Position numbers and translations under genes: made by a program. The notes under the pieces are model-generated. The model worked only from the letters and a program-made list of their open reading frames with translations. It made no database searches and was not told the DNA's origin. DNA of 62,000 nt from Diphasiastrum complanatum (taxonomy: Eukaryota; Streptophyta; Lycopodiopsida; Lycopodiales; Lycopodiaceae): positions 71,605,884 through 71,667,883 of the forward strand of contig CM055094.1 of the NCBI GenBank assembly GCA_029204225.1, read 5' to 3'. Below are positions 1-12,161 of this stretch, one piece after another. Every line of letters begins with the position of its first letter. The stretch's first letter is position 1.

Positions 1-307
1 GCTTGGAAGCCTCAGATTTCTCTATTTATGGTGCATCCATCATGCAAGTGAAAACTTTCAAGGCAAAGTTCATCATCAAGCATGGAGGAAGCCCATGATA
101 ATAGTGGCATATTGGTGGAGCACTCTTCAAAGGCATTGGCAAGAGATCTCTACCAAAGAGATCTTATCATGGATATGGTGAGGGTGCTGCTATGATGGAT
201 CCCTTGGCTGATCTTCACTTCTTATGCATACCAAAGGATCCACTCAAAAAGATTTACAAACTTCTCAAGTGATCTAGTACCTTTCCAAGCTATTTTTTGA
301 GGAGGAG
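1..307 (+). other. 3' internal end of an LTR retrotransposon with polypurine tract
   Basis: Non-coding sequence without an open frame. It ends in a purine run (gaggaggag, about 299-307) directly before a TG that opens a long LTR-like block, the normal order at the 3' end of an LTR retrotransposon: internal DNA, polypurine tract, 3' LTR. The purine tract primes plus-strand DNA synthesis. No polyprotein remains, so copia or gypsy identity cannot be given. Confidence 0.4.
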
Positions 308-1122
308 TGTGAGAAATTGGCAAAAGTCTAGCTTGGTATTCTTTATGATAGAAGTTTGTAAGTGAATCTCACATGTGTGGAGGATGTTCCCACGTGTGGA
401 TAATTGTAAAGTAAATAAAATGTTTGATATAGGGGGTCTCATAGAATTTCATAGTCAAGCATTTAGGTGTAGGATGTTGATAGGGTCAAATTTGGCATAG
501 ATGGCAAATTATCGATTTCCACTTGTAATGCCAATATTGAGCCAAAATAGAGCCAAACTTGTGCCAATTAGAGTGTAGACAAGTGTCATGCTTTTGTTTG
601 ATGAAGCTTAATAGGTCCAATAGGATTTAGAGGTGGAACCTTGTGAGATCCAATAGAAAATTGAGGTGTGCTTGAATATAGTCCAATAGAATTTAGAGGT
701 GCATGGATCAATGGTCCAATAGGATTAAGAGGTGGCAAAGTGTGATCCAATCATAGTTAAGCATAGTGGTAGCTCATGAATCTATTAGTATCATTGTACT
801 CCTCCTTTTGGATCTAATTGATTTTGAGATTGAGTGGATTTTGAGTGTCATTGAATTTCTAGCTTTCTCTCTCTACCCGAGAGCTCATGATGGTTTTTCT
901 CTCTCTACCCGAGGAGCTTGTTTTTACTTAGAATACTTTTGGAACACTTACCACACGTGTGAGTGAGAGTTGGAAGTGTTTGAATGCATGTAGTAGTGTG
1001 TTTTTGCCATAGAATCAAAGATAGATCTTGAATCTCAATCTAGTCTTGATCTTGGTGCATCTACACACCTTAGGATATCACAAGTACATGTAGTGGACAA
1101 TCTACACGTGTGAAATTCAACA
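308..1122 (+). repeat. Probable 3' or solo LTR, about 815 bp
   Basis: The block opens with TGTGAGAA right after a purine tract and closes with ATTCAACA, fitting the TG...CA rule. It holds several ACACGTGT-type palindromes (952-961, 1104-1111) and CACGTG near 391. What follows 1122 is not a primer-binding site, so it reads as a 3' or solo LTR. The LTR ending at 12149 has a similar tail (CACACGTGTGAA ... TTCAACA), suggesting related families. No second full copy lies in the window, so the ends rest on sequence signals only. Confidence 0.45.
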
Positions 1123-1262
1123 ACTATGAAGGCTACACCTTTTGAATACTCAAATGACATATCTCATCCCCTGAATTTGGTGATTGAATGCAGGCTTATG
1201 CTTCAGAAATTTGCAATCGTGAGTATCAAGCTTTCATTTTATATGTGGTGAGTATTGGATGC

Positions 1263-1328
<66 letters not shown>

Positions 1329-1841
1329 AATCACCAACCAAAACCTCATACCATTGTCATATGATAATGTTCAAGTATGTTGATCATATAAGATGTTGAT
1401 ATTTGAGTACTATTAGTGCTAATGCAACTAATTGCAAGCAAAGTTAAGTTTTGTTCAAGATGTTGCTAATATGAGAATTCCATGGATTCCATTCCATGTT
1501 TTTTTATTTTGCAATATTTACCTTTCTTCACACAAAAGCCCTCTTCCACTAGTGAACACAATAAACTATGCCAATTGTGCAGATTTTCTCATTGTGGGCG
1601 GTGAGCTCTCAACGAATATCAGGTAGTGAATAGTGGCTTGCAAGTGTCGTTTTGTGATTTTTACCATGCAATAGTCCAGTAATACTGTATTTTTGAATGA
1701 TGTTGTTGATCAATTATTCTGCTTATTTCTTTTCATTTGCTGACGAAAGAACTAAAAAACAAACTCAAGCTTCATTTAGAACTTGCATTCTATGGGAATG
1801 GAAAAAAACATAGCTACTAATTTATTACTACTCAAGTACAT
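1123..1841. other. No gene recognised; contains CT/TA microsatellite
   Basis: AT-rich DNA without a convincing coding region. It contains a compound microsatellite at 1263-1326 and otherwise nothing I can assign. Confidence 0.5.
1263..1326. repeat. Compound (CT)n(TA)n microsatellite
   Basis: About 30 bp of CT dinucleotides run directly into about 32 bp of TA dinucleotides. Confidence 0.95.
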
Positions 1842-1865
1842 TTGTTCCTTTTTTTTTCAATGCCG

Positions 1866-2057
1866 CTAAACTTTCCACAAAGTGTGGAACGGTCTTTGAA
1901 GTTTGTTGATTACTTCTCTGTGCTCGTAGCTAAGTGGAATACGCTTAGCATGATCATCACATTAGAATCTATGTTTGGATGGAATCTACACCAGATGGAT
2001 GTGAAATTAGCATTCCTTAATGGGGAACTCGAGGAGGAAGCTATATGCAACAGTTAG
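1866..2057 (+). pseudogene. Ty1/copia reverse transcriptase fragment
   Basis: The frame carries the copia RT landmark LHQMDVKLAFLNGELEEE near 1985-2040, preceded by a KWNTL segment that matches the equivalent place in the 37.7-42.8 kb element (KWNTLR...HQMDVKSTFLNGELEEE). Only about 45 residues of RT survive; the YVDD catalytic box and RNase H are missing. The frame stops at the junction with an AGTTAGAA sequence that resembles the LTR start of the same family. It is a truncated scrap, not a gene. Confidence 0.8.
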
Positions 2058-2900
2058 AAATCAGTTTTGATCTGATTCATTATTATAAGCTTCAAATGTG
2101 ATACTGTAATAAATGTACAGTTAGTCAGTTTAGTGTTTTCAGTAGTGACCAGGATGTGACCCATCATTGACTTATCAGGCGAGCACTTGTCCCATAGACG
2201 GCTACTTGGGTTAGTTGAGTAGCCAAACATAGGAAAAAATTAGTCTGTACAAAGTTATATACAATATACGCTATACTCGAGGGCATGTCTCGAATTTGTC
2301 GGTCGAATTAGGACATATCAGGCCTGACCTTTGTAGGTGGTAGGCCAGTTTTAGGACACTTGTCTTTTGCATGCAGGTTGTGTTTCCTATATGTATAGTG
2401 TTCTTTGTAATATACATAGCTTTTGTTGTGCCATCTTTGAGAGCTTGTGAGGAGTGTCTATGGTGATTTATTGATGTAAAAGCTCAGTGAAAAATTGAGC
2501 AAAGGCCAAGAAATCCTCATTCTTCTCACAACTAGGTTTTGTAGGCAGAAAACCGTAGTTCTCTTTCAATTAAAGACGAATTTTTGATCTGTAAGAGGTT
2601 AATCCAGGGCTCCCTAGCAACACGAAGTAGTAGCTAGCTGGTCGTAGAAGGCTGCAGCCCAGGAAGAGGGAGATTGAAGAGAAGATCCAACCATAGCAAT
2701 GTGTGAAATACCCTTATTGAAGAGAGCTGTGAGAGAGAAGAGGGGGAGGAAGCCATGGGGCTGTCGTGCACGCCCACTGCGTGAGTAGCTTTAGCGCTTC
2801 AGAGGGAGCTACTATTTCATAATGGACTTGAGTCTTTGGATTGGACATGACTTACAGGTGGGATTCATGATGGAATCAGGAAGCTACAAATGCTAAAGGG
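2052..2900 (+). repeat. Diverged copia LTR plus leader (related to the 37.7-kb element)
   Basis: Starts AGTTAGAA like the LTR at 37668 and shares short blocks in the same order (gagcttgtgaggag near 2440; a leader stretch with cacgcccactgc, cttcag and tttggat near 2765-2845 that parallels 38580-38675). No intact primer-binding site is visible, and the LTR/leader boundary (near 2560) is uncertain. I read it as an old LTR and leader of a relative. This rests on eye alignment of short blocks. Confidence 0.35.
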
Positions 2901-3537
2901 CATAGCGTGAAGCTTTGAGAGCTAGCTCTAGGTTGGAGAGCTAATGGAGATCGCATGGGGTGTGATCAAAGAACAAGCACCATGATGGGTGTTTTTGCTA
3001 GCGATCTACTGCAGGGGACACTGATGGCGAGGACTTCATGGTGTGCTCATTTGGGAGCATAGAATTGCATTACAGTAGGGGGCCTGTCATTGGCATTGAC
3101 ATCGATTGGGAGGCATCTACCATCACGGGCGTGGATAAGCTACCTATAGCTTTCATGCAGTTGGCTGTATTTGCAAGAGTCTAGGCTTGGCACAGGTGCT
3201 CGAATTTCCATGGTGCAGATTCTCAGTTGGTGAGATCAGGGATAAGCCTAGAGGAAGTCACTCAAAGCCATATACCTTAATACGATTAGGGAGACAGTGG
3301 TCTCGGGATCCCATGAGCGGTGACTCATGGATGAGCTTGTGTTGGCATGATGTCGGTGGGACATAGACAGGGAGAGTGAGCGACACTGCTAGGAGCCAGG
3401 TGGAGCAGGTGATGCTTTGGAGTTTGGCTTATCTAGTTGGATGGTGACTAGGATCGGAGACATCATGTGAACATAGTATGTGGATGACGAGTCCATTGGG
3501 GTGGCACTCAGGGAGATGCTACAGCTGCTTAGCTATG
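2901..3537. other. No gene recognised; GC-richer low-ORF stretch
   Basis: This stretch and 3700-4100 look richer in G, with many short gg/tgg words, than the AT-rich surroundings. No open frame of note is present. Possibly decayed leader of the copia relative to the left; nothing firm. Confidence 0.3.
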
Positions 3538-3695
3538 ATGCAGCTCTAATTATCATTCTTTATGACCAATCTTTGTTGTTTCATTTCCCAATCTGCCAAG
3601 GATTTTGTATCCACAATGCTTCTCTGGCAGCATAACTGAGTGCCATATACTCTGTTTGCATTGTTGATAATGCAACACTGTCATTTGGTGTATGG
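3538..3695 (-). pseudogene. Ty1/copia RNase H fragment
   Basis: Nearly colinear with 43213-43350, a minus-strand copia RNase H. Both hold the same words in order (gcagctctRattatcattctt, ttgtttcat, caatgcttctctggcagcata, gagtgccatatactctg). Read on the minus strand it corresponds to the region around the EYMALNYAAREA motif of RNase H. No surrounding copia domains remain, so it is an isolated scrap of the same family. Confidence 0.75.
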
Positions 3696-4158
3696 ACGAT
3701 GTTCTTCAGCTAGTGCATCATGTGTGATGACCTAGGGACGGGTCATGTCTTCTTGGAAGTAGGTGGCATGGAGTGTACCTAGTGGTGGTACATATCCTGA
3801 GGGCATGGAGTGCATTACGGGGTGATGTAGATCCAGCATGCTCATGGTTGTGAGCTAGTAGGGATGGAGATGGTTGCTCAGGGAGTGACAATTGATTCTT
3901 TGGCGAGTGATCAGGTGAGCTGCATGGTTATATGCACAGTTGTCTCCAGGTTGCATCACATGTTGTTACTATCCATCATTATTTGGTAAGCAGGATGCAG
4001 CTTTTGGTTAGATCCAGTTGGAGTCTAGTGCACTACAGGTGGATAGATTCTTGGGGAGCTATCAGCGGGTAATGGATACTTGGTGATCATATGGTTCAGG
4101 GTACAGGATTCTTGTCGTACTATACCAACAGGGTTAATATAGATTTTATAGTAAATAA
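3696..4158. other. No gene recognised
   Basis: No coding frame, microsatellite or recognised element signal; GC-richer than the flanks. Confidence 0.4.
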
Positions 4159-5374
4159 TGTCGTCCCCACAGAGGACAACGTTGAAAAGTTATGTTTTTG
4201 GTACAATTTATGACAAGTGGTTTCGAGTGTTATTCTGGTTGTCGACAGACATTAAAAAGTAACCAGTATTACTTATGTTTGGGATGGGTAATATCAATAA
4301 ATTCATAACAACAATATGGCCTCTATCGAATTGAAGAAAGCGCGTTCTACAGATGAGATGTTATCAGAGTAGTACATCAGTACTACACTCTGGCTGATTA
4401 AGGTGTCAACAAAGAATCGAGAATTGTTCGATATATTCACGACTGTGCAAACAATTAATTAATAGCGTTCGCGAACTATTTGTTTCTAAACAGAAGTCCT
4501 CAACAACTAAAGCCCAACTTAATGGTTCAAGAACATGAAGAGTTTTAGAACACGTTAGAAACTTATACCAATGCCAATTAGGAAAACAGATCAAAGACTC
4601 AATTCTTCAGACATGGATTGTCATCTCATATGTATACATACAACTTTATTCAATCATCGTGCTAGACTATACCAAAGATAGTCGTTATTCGAGTGCCGAA
4701 AAAAAAATATTCGCGACAGACGAATAAGATGGTTTTAACACAGTTCTTTAGAGCACGCTTTATGGAAACACAACAAACAATTGTAATGCACTAGAGCGTC
4801 TGTCTGATCATAGAGTAATTCATGAAATGCGTTAGAGATTGTTAGCAGACTCAAGATCACTCACACTCAGCAGTGCGGAGAATAGAGATAAGAGAGAATA
4901 ACTCACATAACTATATTCACTTCTTCAATCTCTTACATAAGCATAAACTCTTCTCTCTCGATGATCGAGACTGAAGTGTGAGATCTACATATGTTCTACG
5001 AGGCGCAAAAACACACCTCTAAAACAACAGGTGCGTCTCTCCCACGAAAGGGTCTAGTTAACAATTAGACTGAAAATACGTTCAACTATACCATAGGAGG
5101 TATACTTAGCTATGAGTTAAAGCTACTCTAGTTTAACATGTCTTCGTATCTAGTCGTTTCATATGGACGATCTAGTAAAGGGTGTCCAAGGCAATGTCTT
5201 TTCCTTTTAAAGGTCTTGCCCTTAATTACAAGGCAAGTACTTAGGAGATATATTCCCGAAAAATGACTTAGGCCTCTTCATGATTTATACTTAACCAGCC
5301 CATATCTTCATTTTCGAGTATATCATGCCATATTTATGTTAATATTCAATAATTAACATTTTCGTGGCATCACA
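4159..5374 (-). repeat. Candidate 1.2-kb LTR, minus orientation
   Basis: On the plus strand the block opens TGTCGTCCCC and closes GGCATCACA. Immediately right of it lies a pyrimidine run (ccccttcctc, 5378-5387), which on the minus strand is a polypurine tract before a TGTGATGCC LTR start. This is the layout of a 3' LTR of a minus-strand element, with the polyprotein tail to the right (5390-5935). The terminal TG/CA is only two bases, and no second copy or primer site is visible to prove the ends. Confidence 0.35.
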
Positions 5375-5389
5375 TATCCCCTTCCTCAA

Positions 5390-5935
5390 ATGTGAAACGT
5401 CCTCGTGAACATATCATCTTCATTTCAAGGATTATTCAAGAAACATTCTTGTTCGTCAGATTTTCGTTGAGGCAAAAAGATATTTCTTCTTGTATTTCAT
5501 CTTTTAGATATTTCTTCGTCTTAGAGAATATGTGTCTTGCTGTTTCTTTGATTGAATAGGTTGTTTTGAGTTGATCTTTGAATTGTTGATGAAAACTGGA
5601 ATCAAACTTCAAAACATCTTTAAACTTCAAAAAGTCAGCATCCCATAGAAACATCACCACGACAAAGGCACGAATGAATCAGTGCTTCATATAATTTCTG
5701 AGCAAGCTCCAAGTTCTATTGAGCTTCGATCAAGAGCAACTCTTCTTTTGATTTTGTGTAGCGGCCAACTGGTAAGTTGTTGAATTCTTCTAACTTAACC
5801 AGGAGCAATGTTCCATCGAACAGCTCCTGGGTTAACTTGGTATCTTCGTCTAAATCACTACGTAGAGTGATCTCTTTACAGTGTCGAGATGAAAATCTAA
5901 TAAAATTGCTTTTAAGATAAAGATTTTGAACAAAA
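5390..5935 (-). pseudogene. Decayed polyprotein tail, possibly gypsy
   Basis: Minus-strand reading gives short charged frames, including a 74-codon one (5436-5660) and an upstream stretch near 5750-5870 rich in acidic, leucine and arginine residues. Similar sequence occurs at the C-terminal end of gypsy polyproteins, and the position just inside a candidate 3' LTR fits. No catalytic motif is present, so the assignment is an inference from position and composition. Confidence 0.25.
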
Positions 5936-5964
5936 AATAATGTTTGCGCCGCAAAGGTACCAAA

Positions 5965-8900
5965 GTTCCAAAATGTATATGTACAAAATTGCCATCAACC
6001 TACTCAAATAATTAGACCTTCAAACTAAAATTGAATTCCATTTAATGTATGTTTAAAAGAATGAACTCGAACCAGCTTCAAGTCTATAAATCTTCAAATT
6101 GATTCAATTTGATGTCAAAAATATCTTTTTAATTTAACTCATAACTTGTGTATATGCAACAAGCTACTCACACTAAAAACAAAACTTGAACTTGGCTCTT
6201 TAATCAACTCGAACTCGAGTTGGACTTCAAACCATAAACTTGAAGAAAACACCTCACTTCAAACTTGACTTCATCTGAATCAACCTGAGAAATATAATTT
6301 CAATATCATCTTTATAGAGAAATTATGTCCAAATCTACATATCTGAACTCGAACCTGGTTCAAGTTGTGAGCCGCTCTATCTAAGTGGAATTGAAATAGA
6401 AGAGCCTCAACTCGCACCAGGTTTGATTTGAGGAACCTCACAGCTCAAATGTCCACCAAATTTTAATACAAAAATTCAAGACGACCAACTTGAACCAGGT
6501 TTGAGTTCATAAGCCTTCACATTGATTCAATTTGGTGTCAAAAATTATATCTCTATAAATTTAACTCTTAAACCTATGTACTTGCCATCAACCTACTCAA
6601 ATACTTAGACCTTCAACCTAAAATTGAGTTCCATTTAATGTATGTTTAAAGGACTGAACTCGAACCAAGTTCGAGTTTATAGATCTTCAAATTGATTCAA
6701 TTTGATGTCAAAAATATCTTTTTAATTTAACTCGTTAACCTGTGTATATGCCACAAGCTACTCACACTAAAAACAAAACTTGAACTTGGCTCTTTAATCA
6801 AATCGAACTCGAGTTGGACTTAAAAACATAAGCTTGAAGAAAACACCTCATCTTAAACTTGACTTCATCTGAATCAACCTGAGAAATATAATTTCAATAT
6901 AATCTTTATAGATAAATTATGTCCAAATCTACATATCTGAACTCGAACCTGGTTCGAGTTATGAGCTGCTCTATATATGTGGAATTGAAATAGAAGAGCC
7001 TCAACTCACACCAGGTTTGAGTTGAGGAACCTCACAGCTCAAACGTCCACCAAATTTAAATGCAAAAATTGAAGACGACCAACTCGAACCAGGTTCGAGT
7101 TCATAAGCCTTCACATTGATTCAATTTCATGTCGAAAATTATATCTCTATAAATTTAACTCTTAAACCTGTGTGCTTGCCATGAACCTACTCAAATACTT
7201 AGACCTTCAACCTAGAATTGACTTCCATTTAATGTATGTTTAAAGGACTTAACTCGAACCAGGTTCAAGTTTATAAATCTTCAAATTGATTCAATTTGAT
7301 GTCAAAAATATCTTTTTAATTTAACTCGTTAACGTGTGTATATGCAACAAGCTACTCACACTAAAACAAAACTTGAAATTGGCTCTTTAATCAACTCGAA
7401 CTCGACTTGGTCTTCGAATCATAAGCTTGAAAAAAACACCTCACTTCAAACTTGACTTCATCTAAATCAACCTAAGAAATATAATTTCAATTTAATCTTT
7501 ATAGATAAATTATGTCCAAATCTACATATCTGAACTCGAACCTGGTTCGAGTTGTGAGCTGCTCTATATAAGTGGAATTGAAATAGAAGATACTCAACTC
7601 ACACCAGGTTTGAGTTTAGGAACCTCACAGCTCAAATGTCCACCAAATTTAAATGCAAAAATTGAAGACGACCAACTCGAACCAGGTTCGAGTTCATAAG
7701 ACTTCACATTGATTCAATTTGATGTCGAAAATTATATCTCCATAAATTTAACTCTTAAACCTATGTACTTGCCATCAACCTACACAAACACTTAGACCTT
7801 CAACCTAAAATTGAATTCTATTTAATGTATGTTTAAAGAACTGAACTCGAACCAAGTTCGAGTTTATAAATATTCATATTGATTCAATTCAATGTCAAAA
7901 ATATCTTTTTAATTTAACTCGTTAACCTGTGTATATGCCACAAGCTACTCACACTAAAAACAAAACTTGAACTTGGCTCTCTAATCAACTCGAACTCGAG
8001 TTGGACTTCAAATCATAAGCTTGAAGAAAACATCTTACTTCAAACTTGACTTCATCTGAATCAACCTGAGAAGTATAATTTCAATATAATCTTTATAGAT
8101 AAATTATGTCCAAATCTACATATCTGAACTCAAACCTGGTTCGAGTTGTCAGCTGCTGTATATATGTGGAATTGAAATAGAAGAGCCTCAACTCGCACCA
8201 GGTTTGAGTTGAGGAACCTCACAGCTCAAACGTCCACCAAATTTAAATGCAAAAATTGAAGACGACCAACTCGAACCAGGTTCGAGTTCATAAGCCTTCA
8301 CATTGATTCAATTTCATGTCGAAAATTATATCTCTATAAACTTAACTCTTAAACCTGTGTACTTGCCATGAACCTACTCAAATACTTAGACCTTCAACCT
8401 AAAATTGACTTCATTTAATGTATGTTTAAAGGACTTAACTCGAACCAGGTTCAAGTTTAAAAATCTTCAAATTGATTCAATTTGATGTCAAAAATATCTT
8501 TTTAATTTAACTCGTTAACTTGTGTATATGCAACAAGCTACTCACACTAAAACAAAACTTGAACTTGGCTCTTTAATCAACTCGAACTCGAGTTGGACTT
8601 CAAATCATAAGCTTGAAAAAAACACCTCACTTCAAACTTGACTTCATCTAAATCAACCTAAGAAATATAATTTCAATCTAAACTTCATAGATAAATTATG
8701 TCCAAATCTACACATCTGAACTCGAACCTGGTTCGAGTTGTGAGCTGCTCTATATAAGTGAAATATTAAGATATTCAACTCACACCAGGTTTGAGTTGAG
8801 GAACCTCACAGCTCAAATGTCCACCAAATTTAAATGCAAAAATTGAAGACGACCAACTCGAACCAGGTTCGAGTTCATAAGCCTTCACATTGATTCAATT

Positions 8901-9415
8901 TGATGTCAAAAATTATATCTCCATAAATTTAGCTCTTAAACCTATGTACTTGCCAGCAACCTACTCAAATACTTAGACCTTCAACCTAAAATTGAATTCC
9001 ATTTGATGTATGTTTAAAGAACTGAACTCGAACCAAGTTCGAGTTTATAAATATTCATATTGATTCAATTCAATGTCAAAAATATCTTTTTAATTTAACT
9101 CGTTAACCTGTGTATATGCCACAAGCTACTCACACTAAAAACAAAACTTGAACTTGGCTCTCTAATCAACTCGAACTCGAGTTGGACTTCAAATCATAAG
9201 CTTGAAGAAAACACCTCACTTCAAACTTGACTTCATCTGAATCAACCTGAGAAGTATAATTTCAATATAATCTTTATAGAGAAATTAGGTCCAAATCTAC
9301 ATATCTGAACTCGAACCTGGTTCGAGTTGTCAGCTGCTGTATATATGTGGAATTGAAATAGAAGAGCCTCAACTCGCACCAGGTTTGAGTTGAGGAACCT
9401 CACAGCTCAAATGTC
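5965..9415. repeat. Tandem satellite, about 5.8 units of ~593 bp with nested palindromes
   Basis: The marker atgtccaaatctac recurs at 6325, 6919, 7512, 8106, 8698 and (as aggtcc) 9287, spacing 589-594 bp. Each unit contains four palindrome centres related to ctcgaaccaggttcgag, about 140-170 bp apart (for example 6656, 6798, 6940, 7080, then 7250), so a unit is itself a diverged tetramer. Alternate units are more alike: gtcagctgctgtatatatg at about 8150 and 9330, versus gctctatataag-type at about 7552 and 8740. This gives a higher-order period near 1187 bp. No frame is maintained. The array ends abruptly at aaatgtc/acaacacc. Confidence 0.95.
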
Positions 9416-9973
9416 ACAACACCATCATGGTGCGAGCTAAGAGTTTGCCTCCTTCTATTCAAGCATAGGTGATACCTTTCATATGCTAGGCTTGTTGTAC
9501 GATTTAAAAACAGTACTGACTTAGGTAGTAATATTAAATTAAGAGAATAGAAGAAATTACAAACTATTGGATCATTGTCGAATGTCACAACTCGATCCTG
9601 GGTTCGTGTTAAGTGCTCCAACTTAAGGACCTGGATTTCAAAACTTATTGACCCTATGAAATCATTATTGTTCTTTTACTACCTTCAGATGGATACTTAC
9701 ACTATTGTTTCAACAATTTCAATATTTACACATGATGTTAAATTAAAGAGATGGCCAAAAAAAATTTGAATAAAGATTTCAAATGTAATACTCCAACCAA
9801 GGTCGAGATCCATACAACGTTTTGATTCCACACTAAAAATGGCATAGCTTTCTAGTAGTAAGTCCAAATTTAGCGAAGTTTGGTGCATTGGAAAGCGCTC
9901 AACAAGGGCTTTCGAATGATATGTTACATGACATAGTTTTGAGCTACGATTAAAAAGTTATGGCAAGTCAAAA
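9416..9973. other. No gene recognised; flank of satellite
   Basis: AT-rich sequence. One decayed satellite-like word (aactcgatcctgggttcgtgtt-like, about 9587-9610) occurs here, so the array may once have extended further. No coding frame is supported. Confidence 0.5.
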
Positions 9974-10188
9974 GCTCACTATTAAAAGGGAAAAGTGTGC
10001 CTTCTGTAGAGAGAGAAAAACTATTTGTTTTCTCACGGTTTTCTCTCCACCAAATCAGGTGAGTAAGAGTCTATTAATCAAGCTGGACTAGGGCAATCTC
10101 ATTTGTAGCTTCTAGCAAGGGTCAAATCAGCTCTTTGAAATAGTAGATCAGCTTGAAAATTTGAAGGAGGGAGCATTCCCCCCCCCCC

Positions 10189-10242
<54 letters not shown>

Positions 10243-11284
10243 CAACTAGTTAGAGTGGATAGGTAGTGAAGCAAAGGGTCCATCTGTTTGGAGGAAGTGT
10301 CTCACGTGGATCGCAAATTTGATCTTGATCATTGGATCTTGAGGCCCAATAATCAACAATTAAGCCATTGTGGGCTCTTGGATCGTGCGCATCCATTAGA
10401 TTTTGAGGGAAATGATAAACCTTCAGGTGAAGGGACCTAAAGGGAAAAGGGCCCTTCAACTTCATTAAAAGATTTCACTTTGAAAGAGACTTAAGTTCAA
10501 ATTCATTTAAAGGGGAGATATTTTTTTGACGGTTCATTTTTCCTAAAAGCCCATAACTAAGTGGCATTTGCTCCATTTAGGCTTGTTTCAAAGTTGATTT
10601 CCTCCATATTAAGGGCAGAAAAGAATTGTACTCTACAAGTATGACTTCTCACAAATAGAGTGATTGATGAATCATGGGAAGAAAATGGATCAGAGGTCAA
10701 AGTGAACCATCTCAAGGGTGAGCTAGTTAATGAAGTTGCATTGGAGTGTTTCCCTAAAATTGGGCCAATTTTGGCGAGTTAGGTCAAATCAAGTGGTGGA
10801 GGGCTTGAAACTTTTTTGGTCAGGCCTTAAAGTTGACTTGCAAGACTTCCAATCACACTCTGAGGCTTTTTTTAAGATCCAGTAATGTGTCAGAAGGGCA
10901 ATTTTTTGGCAGAATGGCAGAATTAGGATAATCTGTACTTGCGGAAGCCAACAAATTGGATGAGGTGTCCAATTATAGCATTGGAAAGTTAAAATAAGGA
11001 ACATTCTAATTGATAAGGAGTTATGGGTGGTGAGTATTGATCCATGACTTTTATTAATTTTTTCTAGGAGCATCGGATCAAGTAACAATTTGCATAGTTA
11101 ATAGGCCTAAGAACAAAAAGTATAGCTGAAAGCAAGAATTGCACAATTTTTGAAGCTGCTAGGGAAATATTGGCACACATGGAAATTGCGGACTTGGGTA
11201 GAAATACACTACCTTTTCATTGGAGGAGAGACAATAGGCCCACCACTTTACCCCCCATACTCCAAGAGGGTAAGCCCATCATTG
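9974..11284 (+). mobile_element. Degenerate copia remnant, copy A
   Basis: Homologous to copies B (16202-17975) and C (26945-28631). Order: leader with CT tract, cttcaacttcatta block (also in the leader of the 37.7-kb element), then a gag start at ATG 10914. The gag reading is M-A-E-L-G-stop; the stop (10929-10931) is in the same codon in all three copies. Downstream a stretch near 11130-11200 recalls the copia integrase region in copies B and C. Homology ends near 11284. No functional product is possible. Confidence 0.75.
10178..10239. repeat. (C)22(CT)n tract in copy A leader
   Basis: A run of 22 cytosines (10178-10199) followed by about 20 CT repeats. Copies B and C have only CT at this position. 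Confidence 0.95.
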
Positions 11285-12149
11285 TTAAAAATTATAAAAC
11301 ATATCTATCATCTGTTGTTAATGTTTGGGGGATCCTACCCATGTAAATATTTTGTACATATCCAAGGTATGTTAATTGAGCACATATCCTTGTAGAATAG
11401 GGCGAGTTTGGGTTAGGTAGATCAAATTCCAGTGACATGCATAAAGTCTAGTTGGTCTAGTATGATATGCAATAATGTTGACAATGTCTAGTTTGACATG
11501 CATATAGAGATTCACATGGAATTGGTCAATTATGACCTTGTAGAAACTCGAGCCACAATAAATGCATAATGTCCTAAGTTTCCATAGTGACATGCAAAGC
11601 ATGCAATCACTCTAATGGACACATGCATGTAGATTTGTACATGGCTATTTGAGAAATTGCCATTTGGAGAAAGTAGGTAGAAGTTAGGTGCAACCTATGC
11701 ATACTAGCAGTTAGGTGTCAAGTTAATAGTTGTTTGCTCTTGAATAGGTGTAGATGTTCATTGAATGCAAGGAGTACCACAAATTTTGGCTCTCCTATAT
11801 ATGTACATATCATTCTCTTTCACAAAGTAATGAAGAACCAAAGTTTTGTAGCTATCTCATGCTTGGTTGGATCTAAACTGTTTTTTCTTGTTATCTCTCT
11901 AGCTCTCTCTCTCTAACTCATGTTGAGGCTAATGATTATGCATTGTAATCTTGTACTTTTAATCATTCTTTGATTCATTGCTGTCATAGTCTATTGATTA
12001 GCATGCTAGATTGTGAATTAGCCATATCTTCTGAACTAGATCTTGTTGAACAATCTAGAATCAGGGTACTGTGCCAACCACAAAGCTTAATCAAGATCAG
12101 TCACTCTTGTGGACATTCCCCACACGTGTGAATTTTGGAATTTTCAACA
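11285..12149 (+). repeat. 5' LTR region ending at 12149 (left end uncertain)
   Basis: The sequence ...CACACGTGTGAATTTTGG...TTCAACA ends exactly where a primer-binding site begins, which marks the right edge of a plus-strand 5' LTR. The left edge cannot be placed; it lies somewhere between about 11285 and 11700. A (CT)-rich patch near 11897-11914 lies inside. Confidence 0.55.
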
Positions 12150-12161
12150 TGGTATCAGAGC
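12150..12161 (+). other. Primer-binding site (initiator Met tRNA type)
   Basis: TGGTATCAGAGC directly follows an LTR-like ...TTCAACA end. This is the classical plant copia primer site complementary to the 3' end of initiator methionine tRNA. Confidence 0.85.

Noticed and set aside
1190-1230. Possible 25-bp micro-exon between aatgcag and gtgagt
   Set aside because: Splice words alone are frequent; no matching exons on either side.
5965-9415. CRISPR-like array in the regular repeats
   Set aside because: Units are about 593 bp with no short unique spacers, in a plant-like context; it is a satellite.
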